Shown here in pieces: positions 12,185 to 25,735 of a stretch of 64,000 nt of DNA. Position 1 is the stretch's first letter. The number at the start of each line of letters is the position of its first letter. Position numbers and translations under genes: made by a program. The notes under the pieces are model-generated. The model was not told the origin of the DNA. It made no database searches and worked only from the letters and a program-made list of their open reading frames with translations. The DNA comes from Cardiocondyla obscurior (taxonomy: Eukaryota; Arthropoda; Insecta; Hymenoptera; Formicidae), in contig NC_091884.1 in assembly GCF_019399895.1 (NCBI RefSeq), forward strand, positions 3,332,400 to 3,396,399, written 5' to 3'.

Positions 12185-13979
12185 ACGGAGAACAAAAAGT
12201 TGATTGCCCGAAACGTTCGGAAGCAGCCCCGAGCAGTAGCAACACAGGGCTCGCGGACTTTGTTGTCCGAACCGCTCGAAAGTAGCTACGAGCCGAAAGC
12301 AACACGAGGCTCGCGTACTTTGCCGATCGGACCGCGCGGAAGTAACTCCGAGCCGAAAGCAACACGAGGCTCGCGTACTTTGCCGATCGAACCGCGCGGA
12401 AGTAACTCCGAGCCGAAAGCAACACGAGGCTCGCGTACTTTGTCGCTAGGACCGCGCGGAAGTAACTCCGAGCCGAAAGCAACACGAGGCTCGCGTACTT
12501 TGACGGTCGGACCGCTCGGAAGTAACTACGTGCAGAAAGCAACACAAAACTCGTAAACTTAGCCGCTCGTCGGCCGAAATTACGAAGAGCTCAAGAAAAT
12601 AACACGAGATTTAAGAACATAGCCGATCGCCAGCAGAGAGCTCGAAAAAACAGCACAAAACGTGAAAATTTAACTTTTACGAGAAAATAGCTAAGATAGC
12701 TTAAAAACATTACGGAGAACAAAAGTTAATTGCCCGAAACGTTCAAAGCAGCTTCGAGCAGTAGCAACACAGGGCTCGCGGACTTTGTTGTCGAACCGCT
12801 CGAAAGTAGCTACGAGCCGAAAGCAACACGAGGCTCGCGTACTTTGCCGATCGGACCGCGCGGAAGTAACTCCGAGCCGAAAGCAACACGAGGCTCGCGT
12901 ACTTTGTCGCTAGGACCGCGCGGAAGTAACTCCGAGCCGAAAGCAACACGAGGCTCGCGTACTTTGACGGTCGGACCGCTCGGAAGTAACTACGTGCAGA
13001 AAGCAACACAAAACTCGTAAACTTAGCCGCTCGTCGGCCGAAATTACGAAGAGCTCAAGAAAATAACACGAGATTTAAGAACATAGCCGATCGCCAGCAG
13101 AGAGCTTGAAAAAACAGCACAAAACGCGAAAATTTAACTTTTACGAGAAAATAGCTAAGATAGCTTAAAAAACAATACGGAGAACAAAAAGTTGATTGCC
13201 CGAAACGTTCGGAAGCAGCCCCGAGCAGTAGCAACACAGGGCTCGCGGACTTTGTTGTCCGAACCGCTCGAAAGTAGCTACGAGCCGAAAGCAACACGAG
13301 GCTCGCGTACTTTGCCGATCGGACCGCGCGGAAGTAACTCCGAGCCGAAAGCAACACGAGGCTCGCGTACTTTGCCGATCGGACCGCGCGGAAGTAACTC
13401 CGAGCCGAAAGCAACACGAGGCTCGCGTACTTTGTCGCTAGGACCGCGCGGAAGTAACTCCGAGCCGAAAGCAACACGAGGCTCGCGTACTTTGACGGTC
13501 GGACCGCTCGGAAGTAACTACGTGCAGAAAGCAACACAAAACTCGTAAACTTAGCCGCTCGTCGGCCGAAATTACGAAGAGCTCAAGAAAATAACACAGA
13601 TTTAAGAACATAGCCGATCGCCAGCAGAGAGCTTGAAAAAACAGCACAAAACGCGAAAATTTAACTTTTACGAGAAAATAGCTAAGATAGCTTAAAAACA
13701 ATACGGAGAACAAAAGTTGATTGCCCGAAACGTTCGGAAGCAGCCCCGAGCAGTAGTAACACAGGGCTCGCGGACTTTGTTGTCCGAACCGCTCGAAAGT
13801 AGCTACGAGCCGAAAGCAACACGAGGCTCGCGTACTTTGCCGATCGGACCGCGCGGAAGTAACTCCGAGCCGAAAGCAACACGAGGCTCGCGTACTTTGC
13901 CGATCGAACCGCGCGGAAGTAACTCCGAGCCGAAAGCAACACGAGGCTCGCGTACTTTGCCGCTAGGACCGCGCGGAAG

Positions 13980-16900
13980 TAACTCCGAGCAGTAGCAACA
14001 CGAGGTTCGCGTACTTTGCCGATCGGACAGCGCGGAAGTAACTCCGAGCCGAAAGCAACACGAGGCTCGCGTACTTTGCCGATCGGACCGCGCGGAAGTA
14101 ACTCCGAGCCGAAAGCAACACGAGGCTCGCGTACTTTGCCGATCGGACCGCGCGGAAGTAACTCCGAGCCGAAAGCAACACGAGGCTCGCGTACTTTGCC
14201 GATCGGACCGCGCAAAGCTCCGAGCCGAAAGCAACACGAGGCTCGCGTACTTTGCCGATCGGACCGCGCGGAAGTAACTCCGAGCCGAAAGCAACACGAG
14301 GCTCGCGTACTTTGCCGCTAGGACCGCGCGGAAGTAACTCCGAGCCGAAAGCAACACGAGGCTCGCGTACTTTGACGATCGGACCGCGCGGAAGTAACTC
14401 CGAGCCGAAAGCAACACGAGGCTCGCGTACTTTGCCGCTAGGATCGCGGAAAACTTGAGCCAGCAACACGAGGCTCGCGTACTTTGCCGTCGGACCGCGC
14501 GGAAGTAACTCCGAGCCGAAAGCAACACGAGGCTCGCGTACTTTGCCGCTAGGACCGCGCGGAAGTAACTCCGAGCCAAAAGCAACACGAGGCTCGCGTA
14601 CTTTGCCGATCGGACCGCGCGGAAGTAACTCCGAGCCGAAAGCAACACGAGGCTCGCGTACTTTGCCGATCGGACCGCGCGGAAGTAACTCCGAGCCGAA
14701 AGCAACACGAGGCTCGCGTACTTTGTCGCTAGGACCGCGCGGAAGTAACCCCGAGCCGAAAGCAACACGAGGCTCGCGTACTTTGACGGTCGGACCGCTC
14801 GGAAGTAACTACGTGCAGAAAGCAACACAAAACTCGTAAACTTAGCCGCTCGTCGGCCGAAATTACGAAGAGCTCAAGAAAATAACACGAGATTTAAGAA
14901 CATAGACGATCGCCAGCAGAGAGCTCGAAAAAACAGCACAAAACGCGAAAATTTAACTTTTACGAGAAAATAGCTAAGATAGCTTAAAAACAATACGGAG
15001 AACAAAAGTTGATTGCCCGAAACGTTCAAGCAGCCCCGAGCAGTAGCAACACAGGGCTCGCGGACTTTGTTGTCGAACCGCTCGAAAGTAGCTACGAGCC
15101 GAAAGCAACACGAGGCTCGCGTACTTTGCCGATCGGACCGCGCGGAAGTAACTCCGAGCCGAAAGCAACACGAGGCTCGCGTACTTTGCCGATCGGACCG
15201 CGCGGAAGTAACTCCGAGCCGAAAGCAACACGAGGCTCGCGTACTTTGTCGTCGGACCGCGCGGAAGTAACTCCGAGCCGAAAGCAACACGAGGCTCGCG
15301 TACTTTGCCGCTCGGACCGCGCGGAAGTAACTCCGAGCCGAAAGCAACACGAGGCTCGCGTACTTTGCCGCTAGGACCGCGCGGAAGTAACTCCGAGCCG
15401 AAAGCAACGAGGCTCGCGTACTTTGCCGCTCGGACCGCGCGGAAGTAACTCCGGCCGAAAGCAACACGAGGCTCGCGTACTTTGCCGATCGGACCGCGCG
15501 GAAGTAACTCCGAGCCGAAAGCAACACGGGGCTCGCGTACTTTGCCGATCGGACCGCGCGGAAGTAACTCCGAGCCGAAAGCAACACGAGGCTCGCGTAC
15601 TTTGTCGCTAGGACCGCGCGGATGTAACTCCGAGCCGAAAGCAACACGAGGCTCGCGTACTTTGACGGTCGGACCGCTCGGAAGTAACTACGTGCAAAAA
15701 GCAACACAAAACTCGTAAACTTAGCCGCTCGTCGGCCGAAATTACGAAGAGCTCAAGAAAATAACACGAGATTTAAGAACATAAACGATCGCCAGCAGAG
15801 AGCTCGAAAAAAAAGCAACACAAACGCGAAAATTTAACTTTTGAGAAAATAGCTAAGATAGCTTAAAAAAACAATACGGAGAACAAAAAGTTGATTGCCC
15901 GAAACGTTCGGAAGCAGCCCCGAGCAGTAATAACACAGGGCTCGCGGACTTTGTTGTCCAGACCGCTCAGCTACGAGCCGAAAGCAACACGAGGCTCGCG
16001 TACTTTGCCGATCGGACCGCGCGGAAGTAACTCCGAGCCGAAAGCAACACGAGGCTCGCGTACTTTGCCGATCGGACCGCGCGGAGGTAACTCCGAGCCG
16101 AAAGCAACACGAGGCTCGCGTACTTTGCCGCTCGGACCGCGCGGAGTAACTCCGAGCCGAAAGCAACACGAGGCTCGCGTACTTTGCCGCTAGGACCGCG
16201 CGGAAGTAACTCCGAGCCGAAAGCAACACGAGGCTCGCGTACTTTGCCGATCGGACCGCGCGGAAGTAACTCCGAGCCGAAAGCAACACGAGGCTCGCGT
16301 ACTTTGTCGCTAGGACCGCGCGGAAGTAACTCCGAGCCGAAAGCAACACGAGGCTCGCGTACTTTGACGGTCGGACCGCTCGGAAGTAACTACGTGCAAG
16401 CAACACAAAACTCGGCTTAGCCGCTCGTCGGCCGAAATTACGAAGAGCTCAAGAAAATAACACGAGATTTAAGAACATAGCCGATCGCCAGCAGAGAGCT
16501 CGAAAAAACAGCACAAAACGCGAAAATTTAACTTTTACGAGAAAATAGCTAAGATAGCTTAAAAAACAATACGGAGAACAAAGTTGATTGCGAAACGTTC
16601 GGAGCCCCGAGCAGTAGCAACACAGGGCTCGCGGACTTTGTTGTCGAACCGCTCGAAAGTAGCTACGAGCCGAAAGCAACACGAGGCTCGCGTACTTTGC
16701 CGATCGGACCGCGCGGAAGTAACTCCGAGCCGAAAGCAACACGAGGCTCGCGTACTTTGCCGATCGGACCGCGCGGAAGTAACTCGGAGCCGAAAGCAAC
16801 ACGAGGCTCGCGTACTTTGCCGATCGGACCGCGCGGAAGTAACTCCGAGCCGAAAGCAACACGAGGCTCGCGTACTTTGCCGCTAGGACCGCGCGGAAGT

Positions 16901-19400
16901 AACTCCGAGCCAAAAGCAACACGAGGCTCGCGTACTTTGACGGTCGGACCGCGCGGAAGTAACTCCGAGCCGAAAGCAACACGAGGCTCGCGTACTTTGC
17001 CGATCGGACCGCGCGGAAGTAACTCCGAGCCGAAAGCAACACGAGGCTCGCGTACTTTGCCGATCGGACCGCGCGGAAGTAACTCGGAGCCGAAAGCAAC
17101 ACGAGGCTCGCGTACTTTGCCGATCGGACCGCGCGAAAGTAACTCCGAGCCGAAAGCAACACGAGGCTCGCGTACTTTGCCGATCGGACCGCGCGGAAAT
17201 GTCAGGCCGAAAGCAACACGGGCTCGCGTACTTTGCCGCTAGGACCGCGCGGAAGTAACTCCGAGCCGAAAGCAACACGAGGCTCGCGTACGCCGCTCGG
17301 ACCGCGCGGAAGTAACTCCGAGCCGAAAGCAACACGAGGCTCGCGTACTTTGCCGATCGGACCGCGCGGGTAACTCCAGCCGAAAGCAACACGAGGCTCG
17401 CGTACTGCCGATCGGACCGCGCGGAAGCTCGAGCCGAAAGCAACACGGGCTCGCGTACTTTGTCGCTAGGACCGCGCGGAAGTAACTCCGAGCCGAAGCA
17501 ACACGAGGCTCGCGTTCTTTGACGGTCGGACCGCTCGGAAGTAACTACGTGCAGAAAGCAACACAAAACTCGTAAACTTAGCCGCTCGTCGGCCGAAATT
17601 ACGAAGAGCTCAAGAAAATAACACGAGATTTAAGAACATAGCCGATCGCCAGCAGAGAGCTCGAAAAAACAGCACAAAACGAAAATTTAACTTACGAGAA
17701 AATAGCTAAGATAGCAAAAAAACAATACGGAGAACAAAAAGTTGATTGCCCGAAACGTTCGGAAGCAGCCCCGAGCAGTAGCAACACAGGGCTCGCGGAC
17801 TTTGTTGTCAGAACCGCTCGAAAGTAGCTACGAGCCGAAAGCAACACGAGGCTCGCGTACTTTGCCGATCGGACCGCGCGGAAGTAACTCCGAGCCGAAA
17901 GCAACACGAGGCTCGCGTACTTTGCCGATCAGACCGCGCGGAAGTAACTCCGAGCCGAAAGCAACACGAGGCTCGCGTACTTTGCCGATCGGACCGCGCG
18001 GAAGTAACTCCGAGCCGAAAGCAACACGAGGGCTCGCGTACTTTGCCGATCGGACCGCGCGGAAGTAACTCCGAGCCGAAAACACGAGGCTCGCGTACTT
18101 TGCCGATCGGACCGCGCGGAAGTAACTCCGAGCCGAAAGCAACACGAGGCTCGCGTACTTTGTCGCTAGGACCGCGCGGAAGTAACTCCGAGCCGAAAGC
18201 AACACGAGGCTCGCGTACTTTGCCGATCGGACCGCGCGGAAGTAACTCCGGCCCGAAAGCAACACGAGGCTCGCGTACTTTGCCGCTAGGACCGCGCGGA
18301 AGTAACTCCGAGCAAAGCAACACGAGGCTCGCGTACTTTGCCGATCGGACCGCGCGGAAGTAACTCCGAGCCGAAAGCAACACGAGGCTCGCGTACTTTG
18401 CCGATCGGACCGCGCGGAAGTAACTCCGAGCCGAAAGCAACACGAGGCTCGCGTACTTTGCCGATCGGACCGCGCGGAAGTAACTCCGAGCCGAAAGCAA
18501 CACGAGGCTCGCGTACTTTGTCGCTAGGACCGCGCGGAAGTAACTCCGAGCCGAAAGCAACACGAGGCTCGCGTACTTTCGGTCGGACCGCTCGGAAGTA
18601 ACTACGTGCAGAAAGCAACACAAAACTCGTAAACTTAGCCGCTCGTCGGCCGAAATTACGAGGAGCTCAAGAAAATAACACGAGATTTAAGAACATAGAC
18701 GATCGCCAGCAGAGAGCTCGAAAAAACAGCACAAAACGCGAAAATTTAACTTTAACGAGAAAATAGCTAAGATAGCTTAAAAAACAATACGGAGAACAAA
18801 GTTGATTGCCGAAACGTTCGGAAGCAGCCCCGAGCAGTAGCAACACAGGGCTCGCGGACTTTGTTGTCCGAACCGCTCGAAAGTAGCTACGAGCCGAAAG
18901 CAACACGAGGCTCGCGTACTTTGCCGATCGGACCGCGCGGAAGTAACTCCGAGGAAGCAACACAAGGCTCGCGTACTTTGCCGATCGAACCGCGCGGAGT
19001 AACTCGAGCCGAAAGCAACACGAAACTCGCGTACTTTGCCGCTAGGACCGCGCGGAAATAACTCCGAGCCGAAAGCAACACGAGGCTCGCGTACTTTGCC
19101 GATCGGACCGCGCGGAAGTAACTCCGAGCCGAAAGCAACACGAGGCTCGCGTACTTTGCCGATCGGACCGCGCAAAGTAACTCGAGCCGAAAGCAACACG
19201 AGGCTCGCGTACTTTGCCGATCGGACCGCGCGGAAGTAACTCCGAGCCGAAAGCAACACGAGGCTCGCGTACTTTGCCGCTAGGACCGCGCGGAAGTAAC
19301 TCCGAGCCGAAAGCAACACGAGGCTCGCGTACTTGACGATCGGACCGCGATAACTCGAGCCGAAAGCAACACGAGGCTCGCGTACTTTGCCGCTAGGACC
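13980..19400 (+). repeat. Indel-rich zone of the satellite
   Basis: Monomers here carry many small deletions that are rare elsewhere, for example near 13990, 14215, 14445-14462, 15252, 15409, 15452, 15970, 17200-17215, 17290, 17370-17430, 18080, 18950-19015, 19180 and 19335-19355. Neighbouring core sequence is otherwise normal, so the array has not simply decayed by substitution. Smaller clusters occur near 20270-20370, 21800-21860, 23240-23285 and 25170-25310. The cause may be unpolished long-read consensus or real local deletion. Confidence 0.7.
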
Positions 19401-22400
19401 GCGCGGAAATAACTCCGAGCCAAAAGCAACACGAGGCTCGCGTACTTTGCCGATCGGACCGCGCGGAAGTAACTCCGAGCCGAAAGCAACACGAGGCTCG
19501 CGTACTTTGCCGATCGGACCGCGCGGAAGTAACTCCGAGCCGAAAGCAACACGAGGCTCGCGTACTTTGCCGATCGGACCGCGCGGAAGTAACTCCGAGC
19601 CGAAAGCAACACGAGGCTCGCGTACTTTGTCGCTAGGACCGCGCGGAAGTAACTCGGAGCCGAAAGCAACACGAGGCTCGCGTACTTTGACGGTCGGACC
19701 GCTCGGAAGTAACTACGTGCAGAAAGCAACACAAAACTCGTAACCTTAGCCGCTCGTCGGCCGAAATTACGAAGAGCTCGAAATAACACGAGATTTAAGA
19801 ACATAGCCGATCGCCAGCAGAGAGCTCGAAAAACAGCACAAAACGCGAAAATTTAACTTTTACGAGAAAATAGCTAAGATAGCTTAAAAAAACAATACGG
19901 AGAACAAAAGGTTGATTGCCCGAAACGTTCGGAAGCAGCCCCGAGCAGTAGAAACACAGGGCTCGCGGACTTTGTTGTCCGAACCGCTCGAAAGTAGCTA
20001 CGAGCCGAAAGCAACACGAGGCTCGCGTACTTTGCCGATCGGACCGCGCGGAAGTAACTCCGAGCCGAAAGCAACACGAGGCTCGCGTACTTTGCCGATC
20101 GGACCGCGCGGAAGTAACTCCGAGCCGAAAGCAACACGAGGCTCGCGTACTTTGTCGCTAGGACCGCGCGGAAGTAACTCCGAGCCGAAAGCAACACGAG
20201 GCTCGCGTACTTTGACGGTCGGACCGCTCGGAAGTAACTACGTGAAGAAAGCAACACAAAACTCGTAAACTTAGCTCGTCGGCCGAAATTACGAGCTCAA
20301 GAAAATAACACGAGATTTAAGAACATAGCCGATCGCCAGCAGAGCTCGAAAACAACACAAAACGCGAAAATTGCTTTTACGAGAAAATAGCTAAGATAGC
20401 TTAAAAACATTACGGAGAACAAAGTTGATTGCCCGAAACGTTCAGAAGCAGCTTCGAGCAGTAGCAACACAGGGCTCGCGGACTTTGTTGTCGAACCGCT
20501 CGAAAGTAGCTACGAGCCGAAAGCAACACGAGGCTCGCGTACTTTGCCGATCGGACCGCGCGGAAGTAACTCCGAGCCGAAAGCAACACGAGGCTCGCGT
20601 ACTTTGTCGCTAGGACCGCGCGGAAGTAACTCCGAGCCGAAAGCAACACGAGGCTCGCGTACTTTGACGGTCGGACCGCTCGGAAGTAACTACGTGCAGA
20701 AAGCAACACAAAACTCGTAAACTTAGTCGCTCGTCGGCCGAAATTACGAAGAGCTCAAGAAAATAACACGAAATTTAAGAACATAGCCGATCGCCAGCAG
20801 AGAGCTTGAAAAAACAGCACAAAACGCGAAAATTTAACTTTTACGAGAAAATAGCTAAAATAGCTTAAAAAACAATACGGAGAACAAAAAGTTGATTGCC
20901 CGAAACGTTCGGAAGCAGCCCCGAGCAGTAGAAACACAGGGCTCGCGGACTTTGTTGTCCGAACCGCTCGAAAGTAGCTACGAGCCGAAAGCAACACGAG
21001 GCTCGCGTACTTTGCCGATCGGACCGCGCGGAAGTAACTCCGAGCCGAAAGCAACACGAGGCTCGCGTACTTTGCCGATCGGACCGCGCGGAAGTAACTC
21101 CGAGCCGAAAGCAACACGAGGCTCGCGTACTTTGTCGCTAGGACCGCGCGGAAGTAACTCCGAGCCGAAAGCAACACGAGGCTCGCGTACTTTGACGGTC
21201 GGACCGCTCGGAAGTAACTACGTGCAGAAAGCAACACAAAACTCGTAAACTTAGCCGCTCGTCGGCCGAAATTACGAAGAGCTCAAGAAAATAACACGAG
21301 ATTTAAGAACATAGCCGATCGCCAGCAGAGAGCTTGAAAAAACAGCACAAAACGCGAAAATTTAACTTTTACGAGAAAATAGCTAAGATAGCTTAAAAAA
21401 ACAATACGGAGAACAAAAAGTTGATTGCCCGAAACGTTCGGAAGCAGCCCCGAGCAGTAGTAACACAGGGCTCGCGGACTTTGTTGTCCGAACCGCTCGA
21501 AAGTAGCTACGAGCCGAAAGCAACACGAGGCTCGCGTACTTTGCCGATCGGACCGCGCGAAAGTAACTCCGAGCCGAAAGCAACACGAGGCTCGCGTACT
21601 TTGCCGATCGAACCGCGCGGAAGTAACTCCGAGCCGAAAGCAACACGAAGCTCGCGTACTTTGCCGCTAGGACTGCGCGGAAATAACTCCGAGCCAAAAG
21701 CAACACGAGGCTCGCGTACTTTGCCGATCGGACCGCGCGGAAGTAACTCCGAGCCGAAAGCAACACAAGGCTCGCGTACTTTGCCGATCGGACCGCGCAA
21801 GTAACTCCGAGCCGGCAACACGAGGCTCGCGTACTTTGCCGATCGGACCGCGCGGAAGCCGAGCCGAAAGCAACACGAGGCTCGCGTACTTTGCCGCTCG
21901 GACCGCGCGGAAGTAACTCCGAGCCGAAAGCAACACGAGGCTCGCGTACTTTGACGGTCGGACCGCGCGGAAGTAACTCCGAGCCGAAAGCAACACGAGG
22001 CTCGCGTACTTTGCCGCTAGGACTGCGCGGAAATAACTCCGAGCAAAAGCAACACGAGGCTCGCGTACTTTGCCGATCGGACCGCGCGGAAGTAACTCCG
22101 AGCCGAAAGCAACACGAGGCTCGCGTACTTTGCCGATCGGACCGCGCGGAAGTAACTCCGAGCCGAAAGCAACACGAGGCTCGCGTACTTTGCCGATCGG
22201 ACCGCGCGGAAGTAACTCCGAGCCGAAAGCAACACGAGGCTCGCGTACTTTGCCGATCGGACCGCGCGGAAGTAACTCCGAGCCGAAAGCAACACGAGGC
22301 TCGCGTACTTTGTCGCTAGGACCGCGCGGAAGTAACTCCGAGCCGAAAGCAACACGAGGCTCGCGTACTTTGACGGTCGGACCGCTCGGAAGTAACTACG

Positions 22401-25400
22401 TGCAGAAAGCAACACAAAACTCGTAAACTTAGCCGCTCGTCGGCCGAAATTACGAAGAGCTCAAGAAAATAACACGAAATTTAAGAACATAGCCGATCGC
22501 CAGCAGAGAGCTTGAAAAAACAGCACAAAACGCGAAAATTTAACTTTTACGAGAAAATAGCTAAGATAGCTTAAAACAATACGGAGAACAAAAGTTGATT
22601 GCCCGAAACGTTCGGAAGCAGCCCCGAGCAGTAGCAACACAGGGCTCGCGGACTTTGTTGTCCGAACCGCTCGAAAGTAGCTACGAGCCGAAAGCAACAC
22701 GAGGCTCGCGTACTTTGCCGATCGGACCGCGCGGAAGTAACTCCGAGCCGAAAGCAACACGAGGCTCGCGTACTTTGCCGATCGGACCGCGCGGAAGTAA
22801 CTCCGAGCCGAAAGCAACACGAGGCTCGCGTACTTTGTCGCTAGGACCGCGCGGAAGTCACTCCGAGCCGAAAGCAACACGAGGCTCGCGTACTTTGACG
22901 GTCGGACCGCTCGGAAGTAACTACGTGCAGAAAGCAACACAAAACTCGTAAACTTAGCCGCTCGTCGGCCGAAATTACGAAGAGCTCAAGAAAATAACAC
23001 GAGATTTAAGAACATAGCCGATCGCCAGCAGAGAGCTTGAAAAAACAGCACAAAACGCGAAAATTTAACTTTTACGAGAAAATAGCTAAGATAGCTTAAA
23101 AAACAATACGGAGAACAAAAAGTTGATTGCCCGAAACGTTCGGAAGCAGCCCCGAGCAGTAGCAACACAGGGCTCGCGGACTTTGTTGTCCGAACCGCTC
23201 GAAAGTAGCTACGAGCCGAAAGCAACACGAGGCTCGCGTACTTGCCGATCGAACCGCGAAGTAACTCCGAGCCGAAAGCCGCAAGGCTCGCGTACTTTGC
23301 CGATCGGACCGCGCGGAAGTAACTCCGAGCCGAAAGCAACACGAGGCTCGCGTACTTTGCCGCTCGGACCGCGCGGAAATAACTCCGAGCCGAAAGCAAC
23401 ACGAGGCTCGCGTACTTTGCCGATCGGACCGCGCGGAAGTAACTCCGAGCCGAAAGCAACACAAGGCTCGCGTACTTTGCCGATCGGACCGCGCAAGTAA
23501 CTCGAGCCGAAAGCAACACGAGGCTCGCGTACTTTGCCGATCGGACCGCGCGGAAGTAACTCCGAGCCGAAAGCAACACGAGGCTCGCGTACTTTGCCGC
23601 TAGGACTGCGCGGAAGTAACTCCGAGCCGAAAGCAACACGAGGCTCGCGTACTTTGACGTCGGACCGCGCGGAAGTAACTCCGAGCCGAAAGCAACACGA
23701 GGCTCGCGTACTTTGCCGCTAGGACCGCGCGGAAATAACTCCGAGCCAAAAGCAACACGAGGCTCGCGTACTTTGCCGATCGGACCGCGCGGAAGTAACT
23801 CCGAGCCGAAAGCAACACGAGGCTCGCGTACTTTGCCGATCGGACCGCGCGGAAGTAACTCCGAACCGAAAGCAACACGAGGCTCGCGTACTTTGCCGAT
23901 CGGACCGCGCGGAAGTAACTCCGAGCCGAAAGCAACACGAGGCTCGCGTACTTTGTCGCTAGGACCGCGCGGAAGTAACTCCGAGCCGAAAGCAACACGA
24001 GGCTCGCGTACTTTGACGGTCGGACCGCTCGGAAGTAACTACGTGCAGAAAGCAACACAAAACTCGTAAACTTAGCCGCTCGTCGGCCGAAATTACGAAG
24101 AGCTCAAGAAAATAACACGAGATTTAAGAACATAGCCGATCGCCAGCAGAGAGCTTGAAAAAACAGCACAAAACGCGAAAATTTAACTTTTACGAGAAAA
24201 TAGCTAAGATAGCTTAAAAAACAATACGGAGAACAAAAAGTTGATTGCCCGAAACGTTCGGAAGCAGCCCCGAGCAGTAGAAACACAGGGCTCGCGGACT
24301 TTGTTGTCCGAACCGCTCGAAAGTAGCTACGAGCCGAAAGCAACACGAGGCTCGCGTACTTTGCCGATCGGACCGCGCGGAAGTAACTCCGAGCCGAAAG
24401 CAACACGAGGCTCGCGTACTTTGCCGATCGAACCGCGCGGAAGTAACTCCGAGCCGAAAGCAACACGAGGCTCGCGTACTTTGTCGCTAGGACCGCGCGG
24501 AAGTAACTCCGAGCCGAAAGCAACACGAGGCTCGCGTACTTTGACGGTCGGACCGCTCGGAAGTAACTACGTGCAGAAAGCAACACAAAACTCGTAAACT
24601 TAGCCGCTCGTCGGCCGAAATTACGAAGAGCTCAAGAAAATAACACGAGATTTAAGAACATAGCCGATCGCCAGCAGAGAGCTCGAAAAAACAGCACAAA
24701 ACGCGAAAATTTAACTTTTACGAGAAAATAGCTAAGATAGCTTAAAAAACATTACGGAGAACAAAAGTTAATTGCCCGAAACGTTCAAAAGCAGCTTCAG
24801 CAGTAGCAACACAGGGCTCGCGGACTTTGTTGTCCGAACCGCTCGAAAGTAGCTACGAGCCGAAAGCAACACGAGGCTCGCGTACTTTGCCGATCGGACC
24901 GCGCGGAAGTAACTCCGAGCCGAAAGCAACACGAGGCTCGCGTACTTTGTCGCTAGGACCGCGCGGAAGTAACTCCGAGCCGAAAGCAACACGAGGCTCG
25001 CGTACGTTGACGGTCGGACCGCTCGGAAGTAACTACGTGCAGAAAGCAACACAAAACTCGTAAACTTAGCCGCTCGTCGGCCGAAATTACGAAGAGCTCA
25101 AGAAAATAACACGAAATTTAAGAACATAGCCGATCGCCAGCAGAGAGCTTGAAAAAACAGCACAAAACGCGAGTAACTTTTACGAGAAAATAGCTAAAAT
25201 AGCTCAAAAAACAATACGGAGAACAAAGTTGATTGCCGAAACGTTCGGAAGCAGCTCGAGCAGAAACACAGGGCTCGCGGACTTTGTTGTCGAACCGCTC
25301 GAAGTAGCTACGAGCCGAAAGCAACACGAGGCTCGCGTACTTTGCCGATCGGACCGCGCGGAAGTAACTCCGAGCCGAAAGCAACACGAGGCTCGCGTAC

Positions 25401-25735
25401 TTTGCCGATCGGACCGCGCGGAAGTAACTCCGAGCCGAAAGCAACACGAGGCTCGCGTACTTTGTCGCTAGGACCGCGCGGAAGTAACCCCGAGCCGAAA
25501 GCAACACGAGGCTCGCGTACTTTGACGGTCGGACCGCTCGGAAGTAACTACGTGCAGAAAGCAACACAAAACTCGTAAACTTAGCCGCTCGTCGGCCGAA
25601 ATTACGAAGAGCTCAAGAAAATAACACGAGATTTAAGAACATAGCCGATCGCCAGCAGAGAGCTCGAAAAAACAGCACAAAACGCGAAAATTTAACTTTT
25701 ACGAGAAAATAGCTAAGATAGCTTAAAAAAACAAT

